This document shows positions 1 through 6,686 of a stretch of DNA of 13,771 nt, piece after piece. The notes under the pieces were generated by a model. That model was not told the origin of the DNA. It did no database searches and was given only the letters and a program-made list of their open reading frames with translations. The translations under genes and the position numbers were made by a program. Position 1 is the first letter of the stretch; every line of letters begins with the position of its first letter. This DNA comes from an uncultured Chloroflexota bacterium (GTDB lineage Bacteria > Chloroflexota > Limnocylindria > Limnocylindrales > CSP1-4), in contig CAIYZX010000148.1 in NCBI GenBank assembly GCA_903930745.1, positions 1 through 13,771 on the forward strand. The letters are read 5' to 3'.

Positions 1-401
1 GCGTAGCGCGAGAGGTTGTTGCTGGTGTTGCCGAAGCCGATGAGCATCGTGCCGCCCAGGAGCAGCGGGAAGCTCCGGGTGATCACCGCCATGGTGGCGA
101 CGAAGGCGCCGATGACGCCGATGCCGTAGCCCAGCGCGAGCCCGGGCCGCCGGCCGTGGCGGGACATGTAGGCGGAGAGGAGCACGGCCCCAAGGGCCGC
201 CCCCAGGACCACGGTGGCGCCGGGCGCGCCCGCGAACGTCTCAGACCCAAGGAGGTCCTTGGCGACGATCGTGGCGACCGTGACGGCCGCGATGTGGCCG
301 GTGGAGCCGAGTGCGACGCCCGCGACGAGCGCGATGCGGGCACGCAGGCGACCGGCGGCGAGGGCCGCGGGTGTGAGCGGAGGGCGGGCGGTTCGAGTCA
401 T
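1..401 (-). CDS. MFS transporter, N-terminal part (truncated by window edge)
   Basis: The first 133 residues of a membrane transporter read leftward from an ATG at 401 and remain open at the window edge. Hydrophobic stretches at about residues 22-48, 59-79, 88-107 and from 111 on fit the first four of the usual 12 helices. The loop after helix 2 reads SRHGRRPGL, a form of major facilitator motif A (GxxxDRxGRR) in which the aspartate is replaced. The family moves small solutes or drugs by proton or substrate coupling; the substrate cannot be told from this fragment. It lies 34 bp downstream of the aminotransferase on the same strand, so it may share that transcript. However, it has no Shine-Dalgarno sequence and carries a TATCGT box 8 nt before the ATG, so it may also have its own leaderless transcript. 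The family call is fairly sure, the function is not. Confidence 0.8.
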   Translation of the reverse strand, partial: MTRTARPPLTPAALAAGRLRARIALVAGVALGSTGHIAAVTVATIVAKDLLGSETFAGAPGATVVLGAALGAVLLSAYMSRHGRRPGLALGYGIGVIGAFVATMAVITRSFPLLLGGTMLIGFGNTSNNLSRY

Positions 402-409
402 CGGTGGTG

Positions 410-415
410 ACGATA
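410..415 (-). promoter_or_regulatory. Possible -10 box of a leaderless MFS transcript
   Basis: On the minus strand TATCGT is followed by 8 nt and then the ATG of the transporter gene, with no Shine-Dalgarno sequence between. This spacing would place the transcription start at or next to the A of the start codon. No convincing -35 box is seen 16-18 bp upstream, where the stop of the aminotransferase gene lies. The box alone is weak evidence; the same layout occurs before the cupin gene at 6681-6694. Confidence 0.3.
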
Positions 416-435
416 CCGCCCGCTGGACCCCGGCC

Positions 436-1800
436 TCAGCCGAAGAGCGCGACCACGGCCTCCTCGAAGACGCGCGTGTGAACGTCCACGTCCTCGGCGG
501 TGGTGGAGGGCGACATCAGGGCCATGTTGTGGAACGGCGTCATGAGCACGCCGCGGTTCATCGCCCACAGGTGCAGGAACCGCTCCAGCTCTGGATCCGC
601 GGCGTCATGGAGCGCCGTGCCGTTGCGCGGCTTCTCGCCCAGGAAGTGGTACTCCGCGCGGCAGCCCAGGCGGGTGACGTGCCAGGGGACGTCGTAGCGG
701 GCAAGGACGTCGTTCACGCCCGCCTCGAAGCGCTCCGCGAGCGGGACCATCCGCTCGAACGCCTCGTCCGTGAGCACCTCGGTGAGCGTCCCGCGGATGG
801 CGGCCATGGAGAGGGCGTTGCCGGCCAGGGTGCCGCCGATGCCGCCCACGTCCGAGTCCTCGCGGTCGATGGACGCCTTGATCCGGGCGGCCACGTCCTC
901 GGTGAAGCCGTACGCCGCCGCGGGCACGCCGCCGCCGATGGTCTTGCCGATCGTCACGAAGTCCGGCTTGAGATCGTGGGCGCCGGTGTAGCCGCCCGGC
1001 CCCGCGCAGATGGTGTGTGTCTCATCGTTGATGAGCAGCGTCCCGTACCTGCGGGTCAGCTCGCGGACGCCCTCGTGGTAGCCGGGCTCCGGCAGGACGA
1101 TGCCCACGTTGGTGAGCGCAGGCTCGAAGAGGCATGCCGCGACGTCGCCCTGGGCCAGTTCGCGCTCCAGCCCCTCGAGGTCGTTGATCTCCACCACGCG
1201 CGTGGTGTGGTCCAGGTCCACCGGCCGGCCGATGTTGCCGCGCCGCGCGACCACGGCGCCCTGCTCGTCCAGCACTGCAAACGTCTCGTCAACGGAGCCG
1301 TGGTAGCAGTGGTTGTGGACGACGATCTTGGATCGCCCGGTGAGCTGCCGCGCGAGGCGGATGACGAACCGGTTGGCGTCCGTTGCGGTAAGCGTGAACT
1401 GCCAGTAGCGCGGGCCGAAGCGGCGGCGGAGCTCGCCGGACGCGGTGATCGCGTCCTCCGTGGGCAGCATGTGCGTGATGCCGCGGAGCAGCTGTGCCTC
1501 CACGGCCTTGCGGGTGGCCTCCGGCGCATGCCCGGCCATGGCGCCCGTGTCGCCCAGGCAGAAGTCCACGTACTCGTGGCCGTCCACGTCCGTGAAGCGG
1601 GCCCCCTGCGCCGCCTCCACGAAGAGCGGGTAGGGGCCCGCCCACTTGACCATCCAGTTCATGGGCACGCCATCAAGGAGCGACTCCCTGGCGCGCTCGA
1701 AGAGGGCGAGGCTCCGCGGGTTGGCGGCCTCGAAGCGGGCCATCTCGGCGGCCATCAGACGTGCGAGGCGGTCCCGGTCCACGGTTCGCGGGGCGGCCAT
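436..1800 (-). CDS. Class III (GSA aminomutase-like) PLP-dependent aminotransferase
   Basis: A full-length 454-residue fold-type I PLP enzyme of aminotransferase class III, nearest in style to glutamate-1-semialdehyde 2,1-aminomutase (HemL). The Schiff-base lysine is K286 in TIGKTIGGG. The PLP-nitrogen aspartate is D259 in LINDETHT, and the ring-stacking loop is HNHCYHG at 164-168. MLPTEDA at 111-117 and QFTLTATDANRF near 134-144 are typical of a group usually annotated only as 'aspartate aminotransferase family protein'. The NDETHT segment differs from the DE(V/M)x(T/S)G usual in HemL, and no other tetrapyrrole gene is nearby. I therefore do not call it hemL; it is probably a transaminase or aminomutase of unknown substrate. 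The start is supported by a strong AAGGAG 8 nt before the ATG. The MFS transporter gene follows 34 bp downstream and may import or export its substrate or product (inference). Confidence 0.88.
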   Translation of the reverse strand: MAAPRTVDRDRLARLMAAEMARFEAANPRSLALFERARESLLDGVPMNWMVKWAGPYPLFVEAAQGARFTDVDGHEYVDFCLGDTGAMAGHAPEATRKAVEAQLLRGITHMLPTEDAITASGELRRRFGPRYWQFTLTATDANRFVIRLARQLTGRSKIVVHNHCYHGSVDETFAVLDEQGAVVARRGNIGRPVDLDHTTRVVEINDLEGLERELAQGDVAACLFEPALTNVGIVLPEPGYHEGVRELTRRYGTLLINDETHTICAGPGGYTGAHDLKPDFVTIGKTIGGGVPAAAYGFTEDVAARIKASIDREDSDVGGIGGTLAGNALSMAAIRGTLTEVLTDEAFERMVPLAERFEAGVNDVLARYDVPWHVTRLGCRAEYHFLGEKPRNGTALHDAADPELERFLHLWAMNRGVLMTPFHNMALMSPSTTAEDVDVHTRVFEEAVVALFG

Positions 1801-1910
1801 AGGGAGTCTCCTTCCCGGCCTGTCACCGGCCGGCTGTGCGGGGCATTGCCGGGATGATGCCCTGTGCGCCGTCGCGAGGCCGGGCTGTCGCGCTCCGTGG
1901 GCTGGGTAAA

Positions 1911-1925
1911 CGGGGGCGTCCCCCG
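1911..1925 (-). terminator. Short GC hairpin, possible weak terminator after the DUF4397 gene
   Basis: CGGGGG, a 3-nt loop and CCCCCG form a perfect 6-bp stem about 60 nt downstream of the DUF4397 stop. On the minus strand it is followed by only three T residues (GTTTAC), so it would be a weak intrinsic terminator. It lies in the 183-bp gap (1801-1983) that must also hold the promoter of the aminotransferase gene, for which I see no clear -35/-10 pair. Confidence 0.3.
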
Positions 1926-1950
1926 CGCCGAGGGGGCCGGCACGGGGGAC

Positions 1951-1982
1951 GCGGGACGAGGGAAGGAGGCGCGGGACGAGGG
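1951..1982. repeat. 12-nt direct repeat, 20-bp period
   Basis: GCGGGACGAGGG occurs exactly at 1951-1962 and again at 1971-1982, just downstream of the DUF4397 stop codon. Two copies two helical turns apart could be an operator, but in sequence this GC-rich it may be chance or a small tandem duplication. Confidence 0.4.
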
Positions 1983-1983
1983 T

Positions 1984-2817
1984 CTAGCGGCGGCTGCGGC
2001 GGCCCACGAGCCGGAGGGTGCCGGCCATGGCCAGGAGCCCGGCGAGGCCCATGGCGAGGATGCCCGTCCAGCCGGTGGCTCCGTTGGAGGTGCCGACGGC
2101 GGGTGCGATGCTGTCCGTGGCGGGCGCAAGCATGTCGTCCACGCCCACCACTGCGGTCAGGGCAGCAGCTCCCTCGCCGGGATCCAGGGCGCCGATCGCG
2201 AACACGGTGTAGGCCGTCGCACCGTCGAGCGGGAGGGGATCCAGGTTGAGCGGGCAGACGGTGTTGTCGGCATTGGCGCAGACCTTGAGGTCGTACGTGG
2301 CCGGGTCGAGCTCGAGGTAGCCGGTTTCGCTCGGGTAGGCCAGGTTGTCCACAACGGTGGCGGCGCCGTCCTCGGTCAGGACGTCAACGGCCGGGGTGTC
2401 CGCGGAGAGATGCACGACCCGGACCTTGGCCTTGCCGGCCATCGCAGAGCCGTCCGTGAAGACGTTGGCGTCAATGGAGGACAGGAGGTCGGAGGCGGCG
2501 ATCGTGTACCTCTCGCCGGCTGCGAACGGCAGGTCAATCGGGCCGATGGGGCAGACGGTGTTGTCCGCGGTGGCGCAGACCTTGATGCTGTACGTGCCGG
2601 CGGGGATGGCGACGTACGAGGTGAGGTCGCCGAAGACGAGCCCGGAGAGGGCGTCAACCTTGCCGTCGTTGGCGAAGACGTCCACGGACGGGGTGTCCGG
2701 GGAGCCGTGCAGGACACGGATCATGGCGTCGTCGGCGGCGGCGGTGGTTGCCGGGACGGCCAGGGCGGCGATGAGGGCGCCGGCGGTGACGAGGGACGCG
2801 AGGCGGGCGGGACGCAT
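1984..2817 (-). CDS. Secreted, C-terminally anchored protein with two DUF4397 domains
   Basis: A 277-residue surface protein. Residues 1-28 form a Sec signal peptide (positively charged start, hydrophobic core, likely cleavage after TTAAA). Two homologous DUF4397 domains follow, at about 31-125 and 131-225, each opening with a VRV(L/V)H.S.DTP.VDV motif. Each holds a CX7C pair (C81/C89 and C180/C188) in the block KVCA.ADNTVCP. The pairs are likely disulfides outside the cell. The C-terminus has one hydrophobic helix (about 250-271) and ends in RRSRR, fitting a membrane anchor; no LPXTG sorting signal is visible. The reading frame is open far upstream, but the ATG at 2817 is chosen because the signal peptide begins there and GGAG lies 9 nt before it. 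DUF4397 proteins are beta-sandwich, probably cell-surface proteins of unknown role; no enzymatic residues are known to me. Confidence 0.88.
   Translation of the reverse strand: MRPARLASLVTAGALIAALAVPATTAAADDAMIRVLHGSPDTPSVDVFANDGKVDALSGLVFGDLTSYVAIPAGTYSIKVCATADNTVCPIGPIDLPFAAGERYTIAASDLLSSIDANVFTDGSAMAGKAKVRVVHLSADTPAVDVLTEDGAATVVDNLAYPSETGYLELDPATYDLKVCANADNTVCPLNLDPLPLDGATAYTVFAIGALDPGEGAAALTAVVGVDDMLAPATDSIAPAVGTSNGATGWTGILAMGLAGLLAMAGTLRLVGRRSRR
2252..2585. repeat. Internal duplication in the DUF4397 gene (two 37-nt near-identical blocks)
   Basis: The blocks 2252-2288 and 2549-2585 match at 34 of 37 positions and encode the CX7C segment of each DUF4397 domain. DNA identity here is much higher than between the rest of the two domains. 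This suggests either constraint on the segment or recent gene conversion between the domain copies. Confidence 0.75.
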
Positions 2818-2951
2818 GTCGGTCAGCTCCAGGTGTTCTGGTGGATGGCTGGCCGGTCGGCTCGGTGACCGGTTGGGGCGGTGTCGCGACGTCGTGCCCT
2901 TCATTCGCCTCCGGTCCATGGCCGGATTGGTGGCATGAGCCGTGAATCGTT

Positions 2952-2974
2952 CGGCCGGCCCAGTGGGCCGGCCG
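2952..2974 (-). terminator. Perfect 10-bp GC hairpin, likely terminator of the zinc-ribbon gene
   Basis: CGGCCGGCCC, loop AGT (plus strand) and GGGCCGGCCG form a perfect 10-bp stem. It lies in the 232-bp gap between the zinc-ribbon gene (stop at 3050) and the DUF4397 gene (start at 2817), both on the minus strand. There is no T run after it, as is common for hairpin terminators in very GC-rich bacteria. It separates two genes with different promoters, which supports a terminator role. A second, smaller inverted repeat (CCGGTC/GACCGG, 2853-2872) lies in the DUF4397 leader; I see no clear promoter boxes there. Confidence 0.5.
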
Positions 2975-3049
2975 GGAGTGGCTCGGGCGAAGGCAAGGCG
3001 CTCCTGCCGCGGAGCCTGGTGTGGTGGGGCGCACCCGCCCCGGCGAGGT

Positions 3050-3238
3050 CTAGGAGAGCCTGCGGCTGTAGCCGCAGATCTCGCAGTGGGCGACCTGGCC
3101 GATCTCGTCAACGACGAGGAACGAGGTGCAGCCGTTGGTGGCGCAGTACAGGCGGTTCGCATTGAACGCCCGGCGACGCATCCGGCGCATCGAGGATGCA
3201 CGGTGCGCCACGGCGCTTGTGGTGGCGCGCGAGAGCAT
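3050..3238 (-). CDS. Small four-cysteine zinc-ribbon protein
   Basis: A 62-residue protein with a basic N-terminal half (about residues 14-30 rich in R) and a C-terminal zinc-ribbon pattern: C32-X4-C37, then C52-X2-C55, with the knuckle HCEICGYSRR. The four cysteines would bind one zinc ion. The basic stretch would suit nucleic acid or ribosome contact, but this is inference. The frame is open to an ATG at 3262, but the ATG at 3238 is preferred because AAGGA lies 8 nt before it. The gene has its own strong promoter and a long leader, and is followed by a GC hairpin, so it looks like a stand-alone, truly expressed unit. I do not recognise the family. Alternatives such as a spurious frame are made unlikely by the cysteine spacing plus promoter plus ribosome binding site. 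Confidence 0.72.
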   Translation of the reverse strand: MLSRATTSAVAHRASSMRRMRRRAFNANRLYCATNGCTSFLVVDEIGQVAHCEICGYSRRLS

Positions 3239-3246
3239 GAAGTTGT

Positions 3247-3279
3247 TCCTTCCCGGCCACATCGGGTTGTGATGAGGCC
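3247..3279 (-). promoter_or_regulatory. Ribosome binding site of the zinc-ribbon gene with adjacent leader hairpin
   Basis: AAGGA (3247-3251) sits 8 nt before the ATG at 3238 and fixes that start. Three nt upstream lies a hairpin: GGCCTCATC (3271-3279) pairs with GATGTGGCC (3255-3263) with one mismatch across the 7-nt loop ACAACCC. A stem this close to the ribosome binding site could modulate translation. The alternative ATG at 3262 falls inside the stem, which is a further reason to reject it. Confidence 0.45.
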
Positions 3280-3409
3280 TGCTGCCGCTCCAACGGCCGG
3301 ACTTCTGACATACGGGGGCCGGAGCAGCTGTACGTTTGGGACCCGGCGCGGCGGCGGTTGCGCGTGTTGGGCGTCGAACCAGCGGCGCGTGCGATCGGGC
3401 GATGTCCGA

Positions 3410-3438
3410 ATCATCGTCGCCCGGAGCGATCCTGTCAA
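3410..3438 (-). promoter_or_regulatory. Sigma-70-type promoter of the zinc-ribbon gene
   Basis: On the minus strand a perfect -35 box TTGACA (3433-3438) is followed by a 17-bp spacer and GATGAT (3410-3415), which matches 4 of 6 positions of TATAAT. Transcription would start near 3403, giving a leader of about 165 nt before the ATG at 3238. The promoter lies about 50 bp downstream of the kinase stop, in the 248-bp gap 3239-3486. That gap also holds two CAGACCCC copies 20 bp apart (3440-3447, 3460-3467), directly upstream of the -35 box. Confidence 0.6.
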
Positions 3439-3486
3439 CCAGACCCCATCCGGGCGGGGCAGACCCCCTCCGTCAGGGCACCCGCC

Positions 3487-5049
3487 TCAGACGCGAGGCG
3501 GGTACCCGGTGATGCGGCGGATCTCGTCGTACAGCGGCTTGAGGCGGTCGTACATCCGCAGGTAGACGTGCCGGTAGAGGTCCTCGTAGACGGCCTGGGC
3601 GGCGGGGTCCGGGTCGCGCGTCTCGATGACCCTCGTCATCTCGGCCACCGCCGCCTCGAAGGACGGCTGGAGCCCCAGGCCCACCGCGGCATCGATCGCA
3701 GCACCCAGGCCGGACGTCTCGTGCGTGTGCGGCCGCGACGCCGGGAGGCCGAAGATGTCCGCGGTCATCTGCACGGACGCCGGGCTCTGCGACCCGCCGC
3801 CGGACACGCGCAGCTCCGTCACGGGGACCTTCGTCCGCCGCCCCGTGCGCTCGGCACCGTCGCGCAGCGCGTACGCCAGGCCCTCCAGGATCGCCCGGTA
3901 CAGGTGGGCGCGCGTGTGGATGTCGCCCCAGCCGATGACCGCGCCCTTCGCCTCCGGGCCCGGGATCCGGACGCCCGGCGACCAGTACGGCTGCAGCACG
4001 AGGCCCATGGAGCCGGGCGGCGTGGCGGCCACCAGCTCGTCGAACAGCGGCTCCGCGTCCGTCCCGGTGGCGCGCGCACGGGCCACCTCCGGCGCGCCGA
4101 ACTCGCGCTTGAACCACTCGATCATCCAGTACCCGCGGAAGACCTGGACCTCCAGGCTGTACCGGCCCGGGACCGCCGCAGGATACGGCGGCACGAGGGG
4201 GATCACCTCCATGTACCGCTGGTGCGTGGTGTTGAAGGTGGCGGTGGTGCCCAGCGAGACCGCGCCGACGTGGGGCGCGAGGGCGCCGCTGCCCAGGATC
4301 TCGCAGGCCTTGTCGCCTGCGGCCGCGATCAGTGGGAGGCCTGCCGGGATGCCCGTGGCCTCGGACGCCCACGCGGTGATGCGCCCGATGGTGCCGCCGG
4401 GCGGGACCAGGCGCGGGAGCCACGATCGCTCGATGGGCACGGCGAGCCACTTCCAGTCGCCGTCCTTCGCCCAGGCAAGCGCCTTGAAGTCGAAGGGCTC
4501 GTAGCCAACCTGCGACCCCACGGAGTCCGCGAACTCGCCCGTGAGGCGGCCCACCAGGAACCCCGACAGCAGGAGCCAGCGCCGGATCCGCGCGAACGTG
4601 GCGGGCTGCTCGCGCGCCAGGAGGTTCGCCTCCGCGTCCGCCATGAAGGTGGCAACGGTCTCCGTGGCACCCGCGGCCCGGAACGCGAGGCCCCATTTGC
4701 CGCCGATCCTCGGCAGCCCGTCCACGCGCCGCTGGTCCAGCCAGACGATCGCGTCCGTCACCGGCTCCCCGTGCTCGTCGCAGGGCACCACCGTGCCGCG
4801 CTGCGTGGTGAGAGCCACGCCCGCGATCGCGTCCTTCCGCCCCTCGGGGTGGGCGAAGGCCTGGGCACACGCCTCGGCGATCGCCCGGACGTAGAGATCC
4901 GGGTCCTGGATCGCCCAGCCGGGCTTGGGGCTCCGGTACGGCTCGATGGGCACCTTGGCGCGCACGAGCAGGTTGCCCTGCTGGTCGAAGACCATGGCGC
5001 GGACGCTCTGCGTGCCCACGTCGATGGCCAGGACGCGGTCTGCGGTCAT
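3487..5049 (-). CDS. FGGY-family carbohydrate/polyol kinase
   Basis: A 520-residue ATP-dependent kinase of the FGGY family (xylulokinase, glycerol kinase and relatives), within the usual 480-550 length. The N-terminal actin-like domain opens with the phosphate-binding strand VLAIDVGTQSVRA (D10) and has the substrate-side segment IVWLDQRR (101-108). The putative catalytic base is D246 in AAAGDKACE. The C-terminal domain carries the nucleotide-binding loop SLGTTATFN (265-273) and VSGGGSQSPASVQMTADI (415-432), the family's second signature. The substrate is not recognisable: it is neither a clear GlpK nor a clear XylB. The ATG at 5049 overlaps the TGA of the upstream flavoprotein gene (ATGA), and GGAGGG lies 9 nt before it inside that gene. 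The two proteins are therefore translationally coupled, and the kinase probably phosphorylates a polyol or sugar that the flavoprotein handles before or after. Confidence 0.9.
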   Translation of the reverse strand: MTADRVLAIDVGTQSVRAMVFDQQGNLLVRAKVPIEPYRSPKPGWAIQDPDLYVRAIAEACAQAFAHPEGRKDAIAGVALTTQRGTVVPCDEHGEPVTDAIVWLDQRRVDGLPRIGGKWGLAFRAAGATETVATFMADAEANLLAREQPATFARIRRWLLLSGFLVGRLTGEFADSVGSQVGYEPFDFKALAWAKDGDWKWLAVPIERSWLPRLVPPGGTIGRITAWASEATGIPAGLPLIAAAGDKACEILGSGALAPHVGAVSLGTTATFNTTHQRYMEVIPLVPPYPAAVPGRYSLEVQVFRGYWMIEWFKREFGAPEVARARATGTDAEPLFDELVAATPPGSMGLVLQPYWSPGVRIPGPEAKGAVIGWGDIHTRAHLYRAILEGLAYALRDGAERTGRRTKVPVTELRVSGGGSQSPASVQMTADIFGLPASRPHTHETSGLGAAIDAAVGLGLQPSFEAAVAEMTRVIETRDPDPAAQAVYEDLYRHVYLRMYDRLKPLYDEIRRITGYPPRV

Positions 5050-6647
5050 CGCTTGGGACCCTCCAGGAGGACGCCGGGATTCATGAGACCGTCTGGATCG
5101 AAGACCCTGGTGACCGCCTCGAGGGCGGCGATGCCGAGCGGGCCCTTCTCGGTCCGCAGGTACGGGACGGCGTCCGCGCCAACCCCGTGGTGATGGCTGA
5201 TCGTGGCGCCCTCGGCGGCGATCACGGACGCGGCCGCCGCGCGGATCGCCCGCCACCAGGTGAGCGTGGCCTCCGGCGTTGAGCCCAGCCGGAAGATGAA
5301 CGAGAGGTAGATGCTGGCACCCGTGGGGTACAGGTGCGAGAGGTGCGTGAAGACATGGACCTTCTCGCGATGGGGGAGGAGCGCCTGCTCGATGGCGGCC
5401 TCCAGCCGCGAGAGGAGCGTGGGCACGCGGGACCAGTCCGTGGCGGTCTCCAGCGTGTCGCTGCCGTAGCCCGCCTCCCAGAGCGCGTTGCGCAGGTACG
5501 GCGTGCGGAAGCGGGCGGCGAACCAGCCCTCCGCGAGGCCCGGCAGCCGGATGCCCTCGTGGGCGTCGATGATCTCCGCCGCCTCGTTGCGCGCGAGCCT
5601 GGCGAGATTGCGCGCCCCCGCCACGCCCGTGATCAGCAGGGCCCACGCGTGCGGCTTGCGGCGGGCGCGGATGTAGGCCTGGAGCGCCTTCACCTGTCCG
5701 GGGTGGTCGCTGAACGCCAGCAGGGTGCGTGCCTCCGCGGGCGTGGAGAGGCGGACGAGCGAGAGCGGCAGCCGGGCCTGGGCGATGGCGCGCGCCGCCT
5801 CGCAGCCCTCCTGCCAGGTGGGCATGGCCCATGCCTCCATCCCCTCGATCTCCGGGACAGGGCTGGTGCGCAGGATCACGTCCGAGAGGAAGCCCAGGCG
5901 CCCCTCCGACCCGAGGACGAGCTGGCGCAGGTCCGGGCCGGCGGCGGACGCCGGGAAGGGCGGCATGACCATCGTCCCCGCAGGGGACTCCAGGGTGCCG
6001 CCGGCGAAGAGCTGCTCGATCCTGCCCTGGCCGAAGGAGCGGAGGCCGGACCCGCGGGCCGCCACCCAGCCGCCAACGGTGGCGAGGTCGAAGCTCTGGG
6101 GCTCGTGGCCGATGAAGAGGCCGCGCTCCCGCAGCCACGAATCGAGGGCCGGGCCCGTGGTGCCCGCGCCCACCGTGACGAGCCCGCTGCGCTCGTCCAT
6201 CTCGCGGACGCCGGCGAGCCCGGAGAGATCCACGGTGATGACCGGGTCCGGGAGGCGGCGGGTGGAGACGCCCCCGGTGACCGAGGTGCCGCCGCCGTAG
6301 GGGACGAGGCGGGCGCCCTGCGCCTTTGCCCGGACGAGGATGTCGCGGATGTGGGCGGCGGTCCTGGGGCGGGCGACCGCGTCCGGGACGGCGTCCAGGC
6401 GGCCGCTGCGCAGGTCCACCAGGTCCGGGAAGGACTGGCCACGGGCGTGACGCACCCGGCCCTCCGGGTCCAGGTCCAGGAACTCGCCGGGCTTCGCGCG
6501 CGACGTGGGCACGGCCGCGACCACCTTGGCGAGCGTGGCGTCCACCGGCGGGCGGCCCGGGCCCAGCTTCTCGGCGAGCAGCGCAAGGCCTCCCTCGGAG
6601 ACCTCCGCGGTGTGTCCCTCGTCGCCCCAGCCGTTCCAGCGTCGCAT
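5046..6647 (-). CDS. FAD-binding oxidase, alkyl-DHAP synthase (AGPS)-like
   Basis: A 533-residue flavoprotein of the vanillyl-alcohol-oxidase/FAD_binding_4 superfamily. The FAD-pyrophosphate loop is PYGGGTSVTGGV (116-127), and the second FAD segment is FDLATVGGWVAARGSGLRSF (186-205). The C-terminal cap has FRTPYLRNAL (380-389), the tyrosine-rich SHLYPTGASIYLSF (437-450) and SHHHGVG (484-490). The triple histidine and the preceding tyrosines are hallmarks of alkyl-dihydroxyacetonephosphate synthase, which swaps the acyl chain of acyl-DHAP for a fatty alcohol in ether-lipid synthesis. Many bacterial members of this family are of unproven function and may instead oxidise a hydroxyacid or polyol phosphate. 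The start at 6647 is chosen because family members begin with MRRWNGWG(D/E); no clear Shine-Dalgarno sequence precedes it. Only 47 bp separate it from the divergent cupin gene, so its promoter must overlap that gene's start. No peroxisomal or export signal is seen; it is probably cytoplasmic. Confidence 0.87.
   Translation of the reverse strand: MRRWNGWGDEGHTAEVSEGGLALLAEKLGPGRPPVDATLAKVVAAVPTSRAKPGEFLDLDPEGRVRHARGQSFPDLVDLRSGRLDAVPDAVARPRTAAHIRDILVRAKAQGARLVPYGGGTSVTGGVSTRRLPDPVITVDLSGLAGVREMDERSGLVTVGAGTTGPALDSWLRERGLFIGHEPQSFDLATVGGWVAARGSGLRSFGQGRIEQLFAGGTLESPAGTMVMPPFPASAAGPDLRQLVLGSEGRLGFLSDVILRTSPVPEIEGMEAWAMPTWQEGCEAARAIAQARLPLSLVRLSTPAEARTLLAFSDHPGQVKALQAYIRARRKPHAWALLITGVAGARNLARLARNEAAEIIDAHEGIRLPGLAEGWFAARFRTPYLRNALWEAGYGSDTLETATDWSRVPTLLSRLEAAIEQALLPHREKVHVFTHLSHLYPTGASIYLSFIFRLGSTPEATLTWWRAIRAAAASVIAAEGATISHHHGVGADAVPYLRTEKGPLGIAALEAVTRVFDPDGLMNPGVLLEGPKR
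5059..5064 (-). promoter_or_regulatory. Ribosome binding site of the FGGY kinase inside the flavoprotein gene
   Basis: GGAGGG lies 9 nt before the kinase ATG, within the last codons of the flavoprotein gene. It supports the ATGA start-stop overlap at 5046-5049 as the true kinase start. Confidence 0.65.
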
Positions 6648-6680
6648 CGCGTCATCGTGCCCGATGCGGGGCCGCACCGC

Positions 6681-6686
6681 TATGCT
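6681..6686 (+). promoter_or_regulatory. Possible -10 box of a leaderless cupin transcript
   Basis: TATGCT is followed by 8 nt (CCGGCGTG) and then the cupin ATG at 6695. There is no Shine-Dalgarno sequence, so the transcript may start at the ATG itself. The -35 region is not recognisable, which is tolerated when the -10 box is good. Confidence 0.45.

Noticed and set aside
1815..1833. CCGGCC/GGCCGG inverted repeat just upstream of the aminotransferase ribosome binding site
   Set aside because: A 6-bp stem of C and G is expected by chance in this composition; no support for a riboswitch or attenuator.
214..1857. 547-codon open frame on the plus strand opposite the aminotransferase gene
   Set aside because: It is the antisense mirror of a clearly recognised PLP enzyme; high GC removes stops in that frame, and its translation is low-complexity (Arg/Gly/His/Val) with no domain.
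1984..3438. Longer 484-residue version of the DUF4397 protein
   Set aside because: It would bury the signal peptide and run antisense-like through the zinc-ribbon gene and its promoter; the ATG at 2817 has GGAG and starts the signal peptide.
3358..5193. 611-codon plus-strand open frame opposite the FGGY kinase
   Set aside because: Antisense to a gene with conserved kinase motifs; composition is typical of GC-driven shadow frames.
3487..6138. A single 883-codon frame joining the kinase to an N-terminal extension
   Set aside because: The first 360 codons are out of frame with the flavoprotein gene and low-complexity; the kinase signature begins at the ATG at 5049, which has a ribosome binding site.
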